A DNA stretch of 64,000 nt from Lycocorax pyrrhopterus obiensis. Its lineage: Eukaryota; Chordata; Aves; Passeriformes; Paradisaeidae. The translations under genes were made by a program, and so were the position numbers. Numbering within the stretch: the stretch's first letter is position 1; each line of letters opens with the position of its first letter. The notes beneath the pieces are model-generated. The model was not told the DNA's origin. It saw only the letters and a program-made list of their open reading frames with translations, and did no database searches. Positions 28,808-39,159 of this stretch are shown here, piece by piece. The stretch covers positions 1,714,543 to 1,778,542 of the forward strand of contig JACSVZ010000007.1 of assembly GCA_014706295.1 (NCBI GenBank), written 5' to 3'.

Positions 28808-29045
28808 GAAACTACAGGATCGTAAGGTTTTCCAGGAAAGAAAAACAAGAGCAGAGATGAGGGAATAGGCTTCCAATTAACGATTTGATGGATGTGGGAG
28901 TGATTCTTGTATGTTTTACAACTCCCCTTTTTATTCCTGGAATAATTTAAAATTTTTTTCCTTTAACAAATCATCTAAATTTGAGAAGAAACAAGGCAAA
29001 ATTCGTACAGGGAGAGACCATGGAATCATGGAATGGTTTGGGTTG
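28808..29045. repeat. ~240-bp repeat, copy 1 of 2
   Basis: This segment ('GCAGAGATGAGGGAATAGGC', 'GTGGGAGTGATTCTTGTATG', 'CCCCTTTTTATTCCTGGAAT') matches 63710-63960 in the same orientation. Both copies run into the same 3' end of a minus-strand CR1, so the duplication came after that insertion. It is non-coding and the family is not recognised. Confidence 0.85.
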
Positions 29046-29060
29046 AAAGCCCGTCTCTGA
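29018..29060 (-). mobile_element. CR1 3' tip
   Basis: Only the terminal 'GGAATCATGGAATGGTTTGG' part of a CR1 remains before the match is lost. Confidence 0.7.
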
Positions 29061-29619
29061 GCCTGTTCAGGGCAGGCTCCTGCCCATCGGCCACTCTTTG
29101 CAGGTGGACATGGAAGTGATGGAGGCGTTCAGGGAATGCTGATTGTTTTTCCCTGCCTATGGCGGTCTGGTCATTAAAAAGACTAATTGACCTCTTCCAA
29201 TGGGGAGACATTTAACCAAGAGGTGCCAAAAAGAATTGGAGCTTCTGCACAATGAAATCTGCAAGCATCCAACTTAAAATCCCCCATGGATCGTCACCGG
29301 TCCGATTTCCATGGACTGGTCACCTTGGCCAGGAGTGTCCAACCCTGCTGTAAATGCATTGGACCAGAATGTCATTTTCATTTTATGCTGGTAAAGACCC
29401 TGTGGGTGACCCCAGTCACTGGAAGGACTGGACTAGGCTCCCAGGGCACTGATTCCAGGTGTTCTCTTTATGGGAATAGCACAGGAGCTTTCCTTCGCCC
29501 AGAGGAGCTGCAGTGTTTCCCTGCCTGGGACAAAGGAGGTGGAAAACACGCTGGGTCAGTGCGAGGGCTTGTAGGGAGAGGGGCATCCACGGGGATGGGA
29601 GACTTCCCGCTGCGGTGCC
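29061..29619. other. Intergenic between repeat and CpG island
   Basis: No gene or known repeat seen in this stretch. Confidence 0.6.
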
Positions 29620-30330
29620 CATCTCCCTGCAGGCACGGACAGGCGACGCCGAGCCGGGACAAAGCGATGGTCGCGGCGCATCCCGGGACGAGCGGCCCCA
29701 ATCGGGGCGGGACTGAGGGGATTTAAACCCCGGGAATCGGCCCCGGCTGCTTTGGCTCGTTCAGCGCCCGGGGCGGGTGGCAGCGGCCGGGCCGGGCTCC
29801 CCCAGCGGGGCCCAGGTGCGGCGCGGGGGCCTCGGGGCCCCATCCTGTACCTCCCTCTACCCCTCCTTCCTCCTGCCCTTATTCCCTCTTTCCTGCCCCC
29901 TACCTCCCTTCTCTCTCCCCTCCTCATCCCCCCTTATCCCCTCGCCTCTTTCCCCCGCAGCCGCGGGGCTCGGGGCGCCGGAGAATAAAGCCCAGAGGGC
30001 CGGAGCCCGGCGCCCCTCCCTGGAAGCCCCCACACGGGGCCGGGCCCGCTCGGCGGGTCCTCCCATGCAGTTCACAAGCACCGCCCGACACTGCCGGGGC
30101 TCCGGCTGTCCCCACATCACACTGGGGGTCCCTGGGGTGGGTCGGGCAGGTCCTGCGAGTTTGGGCTCAGAAATGAAGCCCGAGGTTCTTTTCTGGGACC
30201 AGACTCAGGAGCGCCGTGGCGGAGCCCGGGGAGCAGCGGGGCCGGGCCGAGGGCACCGGAGCTGCCTCTGCCGTGCGGGGCCCGAGGCGTCGCTCTGGGG
30301 CGGATTCTGAAGGGGACGAAATGAACATTT
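29620..30330. promoter_or_regulatory. CpG island without recognised gene (copy 1)
   Basis: The base composition changes abruptly to very high G+C with dense CpG. A TTTAAA at about 29721-29726 could act as a TATA-like element, followed by an exon-like GC stretch and 'CCCAG|GTGCGGC'. A polypyrimidine tract then runs to 'CCCCCGCAG' and a block with GAATAAAGCC. The 3' end (30225-30410) matches 59630-59870. Whether this is the promoter of an uncharacterised gene or part of a repeat cannot be told by eye. Confidence 0.65.
29946..30125 (+). repeat. CGCAG/AATAAAG module, copy 1
   Basis: Starting in 'CTCTTTCCCCCGCAG', this block includes 'GGGGCGCCGGAGAATAAAGC' and ends near 'GTCCCCACATCACACTGG'. The copy at 32936-33112 is identical over about the first 68 bases and similar throughout. 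It has the look of a splice acceptor followed by a short terminal exon with a polyadenylation signal, or of the R-U5 part of an LTR. I cannot decide which. Confidence 0.8.
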
Positions 30331-30410
30331 TGGGGTAAAATCTGGGTTAATCTGCAGGGGGCAGAATGAACAGTTTGGGGTAAGAGTGAGGTGATCGGTG
30401 CTCTCCGGAG
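30225..30410 (+). repeat. Segment paralogous to 59630-59870
   Basis: 'GAGGGCACCGGAGCTGCCTC', 'GGGGCGGATTCTGAAGGGGA' and 'AAATGAACATTTTGGGG' recur at 59722-59830 in the same orientation. The end consists of about one and a half units of the 91-bp motif that is tandemly repeated, inverted, at 33300-33785. Confidence 0.8.
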
Positions 30411-30589
30411 GGACCAGCTCGGGCTGGTTCTGTGTTGCTGTGAATAATTTGCTTTATGGAATGAAAGAGACACCTGAGACTGCCGCGGGAATCCTGGGGA
30501 AGGAAACCCGGTCTGACTGCGGGAATGGGAAGGGGGAAGTCAGGCGGGGCCCCCGTCGGTCACTGGAGCCGCCGCCGTGAAGGCGACAA

Positions 30590-30718
30590 ATAACGATGTG
30601 TAGCGAGGTATAAGAGACACATTGATTGTAGGATTATCTATAACGATGTATTAGGGACATATTGATTATTGGATTATCTATAACGATACATAATGGTTCT
30701 ATAGAATGGTCATACAAC
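30590..30718. repeat. 40-50 bp imperfect tandem repeat
   Basis: Units of about 50, 40 and a partial third, each beginning AACGAT and containing 'ACATATTGATTATTGGATTA' or a close variant. Confidence 0.8.
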
Positions 30719-30719
30719 G

Positions 30720-30750
<31 letters not shown>

Positions 30751-30775
30751 TACATATAGATATATATAGATATAA
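30719..30775. repeat. TATC/TA microsatellite
   Basis: Hexamer-like TATATC units grade into pure TA and then into TAGATA units. Confidence 0.9.
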
Positions 30776-30999
30776 AATCCTCCATCATCATCCTTCTCGC
30801 AGCCCCGCTGTGTTTTCAGGATCTTGGGGGAAGAGTTTGGGCCTGGACAAGGCTCTTGGGCACAGGGTGGGATTCTCGGGGTGCAGGGCCAGGATTTGGA
30901 CTCGATGCTCCCTGTGGGTCCCTTCCAGCTCAGGAAATGCTGCGATCCCGTGCCTTTGAGGGTGAAATAAAGGGGATCAGCGGGATTTTTCCCGTTGTG

Positions 31000-31150
31000 T
31001 TCCCGGCCCCGCCGGGTCAGTGCGGGCTGAAGGCGCAGCTGCCGCCGAGACAGCGGGACCGGCCGGGGCTGCTCGCTGCCGGTGCTGCCGCCCCGTGGGG
31101 AGAGCCCGGCACTGCAGCCCGGAGCGGCGCTGGACCACGGGATCGGCCTG
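31000..31150 (+). repeat. GC-rich segment similar to 59340-59430
   Basis: The order 'CGGTGCTGCCGCC', 'GTGGG', a CACTGCAGC/TACTGCAGC element and a GAGCG core is shared with the CpG island at 59330-59800. It is directly followed by the 20-bp minisatellite. Confidence 0.55.
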
Positions 31151-31158
31151 GAACGGCA

Positions 31159-31378
31159 TCCCAGGGAATGCTGAGGCGTCCCAGGGAATGCTGAGGCGTC
31201 CCAGGGAAGGCTGAGACATCCCAGGGAATGCTGAGGTATCCCAGGGAAGGCTGAGGCGTCCCAGGGAAGGCTGAGACATCCCAGGGAATGCTGAGGCGTC
31301 CCAGGGAATGCTGAGGTATCCCAGGGAAGGCTGAGACATCCCAGGGAAGGCTGAGACATCCCAGGTAATGCTGAGGGC
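31159..31378. repeat. 20-bp minisatellite, 11 copies
   Basis: Eleven consecutive 20-bp units of the type TCCCAGGGAATGCTGAGGCG, varying mainly at AATG/AAGG and at the last three bases (GCG, ACA, GTA). Because 60 bp is divisible by three, the complement encodes a false 20-residue protein repeat. There are no spacers, so it is not CRISPR-like. A single unit with matching flanks occurs at about 63068-63090. Confidence 0.95.
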
Positions 31379-31429
31379 GTCCCCTGCCCGGGGCACTCAG
31401 CGGCACATCCCTGATGAGGCTCATAGGGA

Positions 31430-32040
31430 CAATTCTGGGGCTCAGAAACAGCGACTAAATCCTACGTTTTCAGGGCTTGAGGAGAGACCAAGCCCTGTGT
31501 GTTTGGCCTCAGCAACGGAGACCCAGGGCTGCATTTTGGGGGCTCAAAACCGGACTCATATGGCCAAGTTCAGACACAGACACTAAGTCCTGTTTGAGGG
31601 GCTTGAAACCAGGGTCCCTCAGACAGTATTTGGGATCACAGAGAGACCAAGTTCTGCATTTTAGGTGCTTGAGGCAGAGAACAAGCCCTGTGTTTGAGGG
31701 GTCTTGAAACCAGGGCCTGTCAGCCAGTGCTTGGGCTTCGCCAAGAGAAACTTAAGTGCTGCATTTTGGAGGGGGGTGGCGGGGCTTGAATTAAAGCCCA
31801 GATGCCGTGTTTTGGTGCTCGAACCGGGCTCTTTTGGCCAGGGCGAGTCTCTGTCTCTGAGCTCCGAGTGCTGCCTTAGGCACAGCCCAAAGCCGGGCTC
31901 CCCGGCCCCACGCAGAGCTCAGGAGCAGCGACTCAGCGCCGCGTCCGGGGCTGGCGGCAGAGCCCAGGGCCGCGTTCTGGGGCCCAGCGCGGGCTCCCGG
32001 GAGGGGTTCAGGGCTGAGAGCGGAGCCCAGCCCGGCGCGT
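31430..32040. repeat. Degenerate ~80-95 bp tandem repeat entering a CpG island
   Basis: Repeated blocks share a 'GACCAAG..CTG' start, 'GCATTTTGGGGGCTC' or GC-rich forms of it, 'GAAACCAGGG' or 'CGAACCGGGC', and 'TTGGCCAG'. Units on the left are CpG-poor; those after about 31860 have the CG-rich form (for example 'CAGCGCCGCGTCCGGGGCTG'). Confidence 0.65.
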
Positions 32041-32560
32041 CGGGCTCGGCACGGGGTCCCGGGGCAGCCCGGGCCCGGCACGGCCCCGGCTCCCCGCGGC
32101 CGCGGCGGGGCCGTGCCCGGAGCCCCGGCGGGTCCCGGCCCCGCGCCGGCCGGAGCAGGAGCAGCAGCGGCAGCGCCGGGCTCGGCCCCAGCGCCCGTCC
32201 CGGAGCGGCTCCTCCGGTCTCGATCGCAGCCCCGGCCCCGCCCCGGTCCTGCGGGCCCGGGACCCGCACCCCGCCCGCCGGGGGAGAGGCGGCACCGCCC
32301 GGGACCCCCAGCGGCCACCGGCAGGACCCGGACCCGAACCCCGGTCCCGGGAGCAGCCCCGGCCCGGCCCAGGTGAGAGGGGCGGGGCCCCGAGCGATGG
32401 TCCCGCCCCGGCAGGGTGGGCCCCGGGGCCGGGCGGGGCCGGGGCTCTGGGGCCGTCCCGGGCACGGGTCAGGTTCGCGGGGAAATTGCCCGCGCCGCCA
32501 TTTACTCCCTCAGAGGTGTGGGAGGTTGCGGCCGGGCCGGGCGTCCCCGGCGTGGCCCGG
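31860..32560. promoter_or_regulatory. CpG island without recognised gene (copy 2)
   Basis: About 700 bases of extreme G+C with many CpGs and G runs. Donor-like sites occur at 'CCCAG|GTGAGAGG' (about 32371) and 'CCCGG|GTGAGGCC' (about 32560). No open frame resembles a known protein; the long frames reflect lack of stop codons in GC-rich DNA. Confidence 0.6.
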
Positions 32561-32940
32561 GTGAGGCCCCCTCTACCCCTCTTTCTTCCCTCTCTTTCTC
32601 CTGCCCTTATCCTCCTCTTTCTTCCCGCCCTTATCTCCCTTTTTCCTACCCCTCCAACTTCTTTCTCTCTCCCCCCCACCCTCCCTCTCCCTCCCAGCCC
32701 CCCTCCTGCCCTCTCCCCAGCCTCCCCCTCCCTCTCTCCCTGCTCCCCTGCGCATCCCCGCCCCCCCCACCTCTCCCTCCCCTCTCCCCCACTCGACTCC
32801 GCTCTCTTTCCCCTCTACCCCTCCTCTGTCCATCATCCCTCTCCCCCACCCGGCCTTTCCCTTCCCCCTTCGTTCTCCCCAACCCACCCTGACTCCTCTC
32901 CCTACCCCACCTCATCCCTCCCTCTACTCCCCTCTCCCTC
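32561..32940. repeat. Polypyrimidine (CT-rich) tract
   Basis: About 380 bases almost entirely of C and T on the + strand, between the donor-like 'GTGAGG' and the acceptor-like 'CCCGCAG'. The same position in copy 1 (29850-29955) is a shorter CT tract, so this tract has expanded or contracted between copies. Confidence 0.85.
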
Positions 32941-33112
32941 TTTCCCCCGCAGCCGCGGGGCTCGGGGCGCCGGAGAATAAAGCCCAGAGGGCCGGAGCCC
33001 GGCGCCCCCTGCCCTCGCTGGAGCCGCACATGGGGCCGGGCCCGCTCGGCGGGTCCCCCCATGCAGTACAAAAACACCGCCGGGGCTCCGGCTGTCCCCA
33101 CATCACACTGGA
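32936..33112 (+). repeat. CGCAG/AATAAAG module, copy 2
   Basis: Near-identical partner of 29946-30125, including the GAATAAAGCC block and the end 'GTCCCCACATCACACTGG'. It differs by short indels in the second half. Confidence 0.85.
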
Positions 33113-33299
33113 CGCTCGCCGGGGGGATCGGGGCTGGGGGTCAGGGCGAGCCCCCGTCCCAGGAGAGAGTCCTGGGGGGGTGGTGGGCTGGGATGGGCCC
33201 CCTCCGGGGGAAAGGAGGGACTTCCCCCCTCCAGTCCTCACCTCCTCCTCCGGACCCCCTTCTCCGGTCCCGGGGCGCAGGGGAAGCACAGGTTATGTC

Positions 33300-33785
33300 T
33301 TATCTCCAAATGTTCGTTCTGTCCCCTACGCAACACATCAGTGTTTTTCTCCAAATCACACAACCTTACATATTATCTCAGGGTTTTCCCTGCAGATTCT
33401 CCCTAGACGGTCCACTCCCGATCACCTCATTTCTACCTCAGTATGTTCACTCTCTGCCCTACAGATCTTCCCAAGTTTTACATCCAAAATTTCCTTGCCT
33501 ACCCCCAGTAAATGCCTCAGTTTGTCAGTGTTCACACTCTCCCTAGAGATTACCTCAAGCTTTACCCCCAAAATTTTCCTTAACTGTCCACAACTTATTA
33601 CCTCATTTGTACATCAAAATATTCATTCTCAACCTTTGGATTATTTCAAGTTTTACCCCCTAAAATTCCCCTACCTGTCCACTACTGATTCCCTCATTCT
33701 TCCTTCGATATTTTTATTTTCTACCAAGTAGCTTTTCTCAGGATTTATCCCCCATATTTTCCATTTGTCTACTACTGAATAGGCA
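33300..33785. repeat. Degenerate 91-bp minisatellite
   Basis: About five diverged units. Starts at 33548, 33639 and 33730 are 91 bp apart, while earlier units are shorter. Each holds a 'TTTTACCCCCAAAATTTTCC'-like block and a 'GTCCACTACTGATTCCCTCA'-like block. The reverse complement matches the unit at 30300-30400 and 59790-59890. Confidence 0.75.
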
Positions 33786-35956
33786 CCATCTCACCTTGTA
33801 GGATTTGTCTCTTATTCCCTCCAACCCCATTGTAGCCTCCAGGCACTGATAGTTCAGTGTCTCACAGTGGTTTTAGCCACCCTCAGGATGTCTAGAGGGC
33901 CAAAACTTTATAGCGTTTGCATTTTCCTTCTCTGTAGCTCACCGGCACTGAGCCCTGGTTGGCTTCGTGGTTTCTGTGCCTGCGATTCCCAGATCCCTGC
34001 ATCTGAAGCCTGACTGTATCAAAGAAGGGATGATGACGAGTTCCTTTGGGGATGGGCAGGGCTGTGACTCGGCTGCCAGAAGCGAGGATGGTGCCTGCAG
34101 CTGGTGGAACACAGGAGCTGTCCAGGCTTCCCTCTGTTGCCTGGGCTCTGCTTTTGCTTTGAGCTCCTCTGAGGGCTTTTTTGGGCTTTTCTGGACTTGT
34201 CTGCCGGGAGCTTTTAGCCCTGTGACCACAGATGAGATGCAGCTGTGTGCGAGGGCAAGGAGAGGATTAAAAGCAGCAGTGGGAAATGCCCTTTGGAGGT
34301 GGTTGCTGCTCCAGCTGCTGAGCGCTGGGGCGGGCAGTGGGACTGTGCTGCTGCCCGGGACAGATGTCAGGAGCATAACCCGAGCTCAGACCAGCCCAGC
34401 CTGGCTCCACTGGTGGTGGGTGACAGGGGCAGGGCCCAGGGGACGCTGTCCCGGTGAGGGGAGGGGGTGTGGGGGTGTCTGTGGGTGCTGATACCAACCC
34501 TCAGTGATCCCTCAGTCCCAGGTTCTCTCTGCCTCCAGCAGGAGTTAAACCCTCACAGCCCCAGGCAGAGCGATGGTGCCTGAGCGGGAGGGAGCTCGCA
34601 GGGACAGAAGGGTTGGAAATGGTGTGTGAGACCTCACCTCAGACATCTCCTGTCTGGGAAGCTCATGAATTTCAAACAAAACTCAGTACAGGCTGAGGTT
34701 GGTTTGTTTTTGATGTTCTTGGTAGGTTTTTTTTTTCTTAACTTGGGTAAAGGATATTTAACTTCCTGGCCAGAAGGAGCCTTTTTTTCCCATCTCAGTT
34801 CTGTTGTGAGATGTGATGGTTTTGCACTTGAAGCTTTGTGTACTGAGTCCAAGATTTGGTGCTTTCGTCCATCTTGTGTGTGTTTTCTACTCTAAATGGT
34901 TGTTTGAGCTCTAGGGCACCATGTTCAAAGGCAAGGAAGTATCTTCTTAACAGCTTAGAAATGAATCTGAATAGGAAAACGTGTTTTACAGATAAATCTC
35001 AGGTGGAACACAGGACAAAGATAATTTGATGTAGGCACAGGGATGGATGGTCCCCACATAGCCAATGCCAGCCTCTGGCCACCCAGAGACTGGGCATTGC
35101 CACCCTGGGTGTGGAAAGGTGGCAAAGCAGACACTTTTAATGAAGCTTTTCTTGTCTGTGTAAGTTTGATGTGATCAATAGTGAATTAAATAATAGTGTA
35201 TCCTCCAGAAAGATTTCTAGCAGAGTCTGCCCTCTGAGCTGAAGGCCAAAATTCAATTGAAATGAAAAGAAATTTTCCTAAGGAAAAGGTGCATTTGTAG
35301 AGATCACAACGCTGAGTCTTCCTTGGCAGGTCTGTCATTTTCAAGGGTAATTTCTAGCCCAGGGAACACTGATTTCAGTGCACTGTCCACACCTGGGAAT
35401 CAAGTATTGGTGTCATAAAATGAATGTTAACACAATATTCCCAAGTTGTGATGGCAACCTAGGTCATGCAGTTGGGTTTTTGAAGGCAAAAGCCAGTGAA
35501 TCCATGGATCTCTGTGCTGGCCAGAAGTAACTTTTTTAGATGATTTTGCCGATAGAAGATCTAAAAAATGATTCAGCCTTTTCATTGTTTTTGCCTTGTT
35601 TCACTGAGAAAAAAACGGTATTGTTTTTTCCATAACTACATGAAGCAATAGATCTGATGTGCTGGGGAAGAGGAGTCTGTTTTTCTAGTGGGACTGGTTT
35701 CTGCTTTTTTAATGGATCTGTTGGAATATTCATGACAAAAGCATGTTTAGAAGAGGAGGAGGCTGCTTGGGTTGTTGGCATGGGGATGGAGCAGCACAGG
35801 GAGAATCCAGGCTTTTGCTGGACTTCTCAGAATGGCATTGGCTGTGGGGATACCCCAGGCTGGAAGCACAGAACGTCACCAGGAGCATTAATCTTTGAAA
35901 GATCAGTACTGGAAATAATGTCACTTGCTTGGGTAGGGGACTTCCCTCAGTGTTTG
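33786..35956. other. Intergenic, no recognised gene
   Basis: I see short open frames only. Nothing resembles a receptor, ABTB2 or a known repeat. Confidence 0.6.
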
Positions 35957-36190
35957 GAGGGTGGGAGCAATGAGGGTGTTCACCCCTGGTCCCTGGCCAT
36001 CTCTCTGCTTGGCATTGCTTGGAATAACAAAAAACAAAAGGAGAATCTCTTGCAAAGTTCTGTAAACTGTAAGTTCTTTCCAGCCTCTGGAAAGGGCTTT
36101 GACATGCCATGGTGTCAAAGGAGCATTTAATTCTGCATCCCCTCCTTTCCCTAATGCATTGGGATGTTTCCAGCCCAGTGGGAGGCTGCA
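35957..36190. repeat. Dispersed repeat copy 2 (longer)
   Basis: Matches 28645-28790 on both sides of an extra ~115-base segment (about 36031-36146). The shared left part has 'GGCCATCTCTCTGCTTGGCA' and the shared right part 'TTTCCCTAATGCATTGGGAT'. Confidence 0.75.
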
Positions 36191-37109
36191 GACCATACCT
36201 TAGCCAGACTATATTTGATTTTTCCATACAGCCTGGCTTTACAGCTTCATATTTCCATCTATATTTCTCTCATTCTAAAGGACAGGTGTAACTGCAGCCC
36301 AACCAGGAAATGTTAAAACAAAAATTATACCTTACTCCCTGCAGAGGTTAAAGGATTCCCCCATCCCTGGGTTTGGACACGTGTGGGTTGGTCTGACTTC
36401 CTGAACCTCCCAGCTGCAGAAACCTCTCGTACTATCTGCCTCCCTTCAGCTGAGTGAATGCCTTCTGACTGTGCCATGGAAATTGGTGAGGTGTGCGAGG
36501 TGGAATGTAAATGTACCCCGTGTAACTGGTTATCCTAGAGGGAAACTCCAGGTGTGATCAGTGTCTGATGGAGCCACAAGGCTGTGGGACCAGCCTGTGT
36601 GTCTGCTCGAGGACATGTTCAACTGCCCATGTTCCTATCTAAAGTATTTGTTTTTCTAGGGAGCCCCGGAGGCTGGGAGATGTCAGTTTTGAAGTTGGTG
36701 TCACTCAGAGTTTGCAAACATCAATGCTGGTTTATTGTTCCATTGGGGATCTGCTGCATGTCAGGTGGAACTGTTCCCAGTCCAGTGGCTGTTCCCATCA
36801 CAGGCAAAGGAAACCTGAAATCCAGAGACATCTTTCAGCTTGGACCTTTGCTTCTGTTGGGAACCAGACTTGGAGCCTGTGGCATTGCAACCCCTATTCC
36901 TGCTCAGGGGAATGCCAATTGCCAATTCCAAAGGTATGGTCTCTGTTGATTTTTCTGCACTGTCTGTTTCTGTAAACTGGGCATTTTCTTTCCCACACCA
37001 GTAAAAGGCAGCTGGTCCCATCTTTGTTTGGATCTAGAACAGAAGTGGGATCTTTGCCTTGTGCTGAAGGGGCAGTGGGTAGAACATCTAGTAACAAGAC
37101 AGGCTTGAA
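36191..37109. other. Intergenic, no recognised gene
   Basis: No supported gene. The right end may include more diverged sequence upstream of the CR1 reverse transcriptase fragment. Confidence 0.55.
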
Positions 37110-38012
37110 ATCGTGTGGGATCTGCTGCTCCAGCTGGATCCCTACAAATCCTTGGGGCCTGATGGGATTCATCCAAGAATCCTCAAAGAGCTGCTGGTGT
37201 CATTGAAAAAGCTCTCTCAATTTTTTGAGCAGTCTTGGGAATCCAGTAAGGTTCCAGCTGACTGGAAGTTGCTCCAATTTTCAAGAAGGGCAGGAAGGAG
37301 GACCCTGGAAACTACAAGCCTGTCAGTCCCACTTCAGGGCCTGGGAAATTTATGGAGAAGGTGATTCTGGGAGGTATTGAAAAACACTCGGAGGACAATG
37401 CAGTCATCAGTCACAGCCAGCACAGCTTCATGAGGGGAAAGTCCTGCTTGTCAAACCTGATTTCCTTTTATGACAAGGCAACCCACGGGAGTGGCCTGAC
37501 CTTGAGTCCTGGGGACAGTTCTGGGCACCACAATGTAAGAAAGACATTAAACTATTAGAGAGTGTCCAAAAGAGGACAACAAAGATGGTAAAGGGCCTTG
37601 AGGGGAAACTGGACACGGAGCAGCTGAGGGTACTTGGTCTGTTGAGCCTGGAGGAGGCTGAGGGGAGACCTCATGGCACTTACAACCTCCTCGTGAGGGA
37701 AAGAGGAGGGGCAGCCACTGATCTCCTCTCTGTGGTGACCAGTGACAGGACCTAAGGGAATGGCCTGAAGTTGTGTCAGGGGAGGTTTAGGTTGGATAAT
37801 CAGGAAAAAATTCTTCACCCAGAGGGTGGTTGGGCACTGGAACTGGATCCCCAGGACAGCAGGCACAGCACTAGCCAGACATAATTTAAGAGGTATTTGA
37901 ACAATGCTCTTGGGCACGTGGTGTGACTCTCAGGGAAGGTTCTGTGCAGGGCTGAGAGTTGGTCTTGATGATCCTTGTGGATCCCTTCCAACTCAGCATA
38001 TTCTGTGATTCT
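37110..38012 (+). mobile_element. CR1 LINE with partial reverse transcriptase and internal deletion
   Basis: The left part encodes a CR1 reverse transcriptase fragment: QLDPYKSLGPDGIHPRILKE, then a one-base frame change near 37270, then PIFKKGRKEDPGNYKPVS and SQHSFMRGKSCLSNLISFYD. After about 37490 the sequence jumps to the CR1 3' region ('AGGACAACAAAGATGG', 'GAGCCTGGAGGAGGCTGAGG') and ends at the 3' tip. The rest of the enzyme is missing, so the copy is dead. Confidence 0.92.
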
Positions 38013-38036
38013 CCTGGATTCTTGTAGCCAGTCTTA

Positions 38037-38175
38037 ATAGAATCCTGGAATGGTTTGGTTTGGAAAAGACCTTAAAGCTCATCTTGTTCTACACCCCTGC
38101 CATGGGAAGGGGCACCTGCCACTAGACCAGGTTGCTCCAACCTGATCTTGAACGCTTCCAGGCATGGGACAGGTG
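38037..38175 (-). mobile_element. CR1 3' fragment
   Basis: Reverse complement of the CR1 3' end, from 'GGAATGGTTTGGTTTGGAAA' to 'CTTCCAGGCATGGG'. It lies tail to tail with the preceding + strand CR1. Confidence 0.88.
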
Positions 38176-39159
38176 AGCTGTGGTTTGAGTATAAGGAATT
38201 TAGAATGGATAGAGAGGTGGTTCATCATCTCTGGTGACTGGAACTGCTGATTCCAGCTGATGGACCAGCTCCCATGGGATTGTGGTCCACCAGCAAGGCC
38301 GCTGTCAGCTCCCTGGTGTGATAATGCCAGCCGTGGCACTTGTAGAGCTGAAAATCTCTGAAATGCACAAAAATTTGACTCAACAGATAGAGTTTTGCTC
38401 TGTGCTTTCTCTGAGGAGTTCCCAAAGCCCTGTGGCTCACTTAAGGTGAGATCATCTCCTCTGGGTAATCACTTCCAAACTCAGAAGCTCAGAGAAGAGA
38501 TAACAACCTTCTTTGGGCTTTGCCACTCTCCTGGGGCTCCAAGAGTCCCCAGATCCCCAAATTACATGGAAAAAGGTGTTTGCTGATGGTGGTATATTTT
38601 CAAACTCACCTGCAGAGCACCTTAATATCCACCTTGAAGAACATTATGAGGGAAGCAGGCAGAGTGCAGAGATGTAGTGGAGGATTATCCTGCAGAACCA
38701 TGAGCAAGGGCAGCGCATGCCGAGCCACCCATCTCCTGTCATTTTCTCTTGCAAAGCTTCAATTTTCATCTCAGCTCCTACCTGGAGGCTCCTGGGCTCA
38801 TCATACTCTGGGCTTAGCACCAAATCCAGGTGATCTGCAGCGGTGTGTGGTGAGGACACCCCGCTGGAGCACTTGCTCTGAAGTCTTCTCCTCATGGACC
38901 ACAAAGGGCTCCTGGATGAGGACTGGAAGCTTTTCTGTAAGGAACACTTAAGGATCTTGCCGTTGCTGATATAAGGCATGTGCAAAGGTGATTTTTTAAA
39001 TTTCTTTTTTTTCCCCAAAAGAAATATTTTCAGGAGGAGATTGCCCAGATTTGGGTGTTGCATGTTTTTATTTGAAGACTCCAGAAACAAGGTAAAAAGC
39101 TGGGAAAATCTTTTGCAGCCAAACCAGTGCATCAGGAGGGAGGAGAGACTTCATAGTCA
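38176..39159. other. Intergenic, no recognised gene
   Basis: No supported feature seen. Confidence 0.55.

Noticed and set aside
31159..31378. CRISPR-like array
   Set aside because: The 20-bp units are directly adjacent without spacers and the DNA is vertebrate.
31017..31424. Long minus-strand frames with repeated SLPWDTSAFPGTPQ-like units
   Set aside because: They are the translation of the 20-bp minisatellite. Sixty bases make a 20-residue period in all three frames, and no start, splice or family supports a protein.
31704..32564. Frames of more than 200 codons in the CpG island
   Set aside because: Stop codons are rare at this G+C content. The products are Pro/Gly/Arg/Ala-rich in several frames on both strands and resemble nothing known.
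32486..32980. Pro/Ser/Leu-rich frame
   Set aside because: It is the CT-rich tract read as codons; it is low complexity and its length differs between copies.
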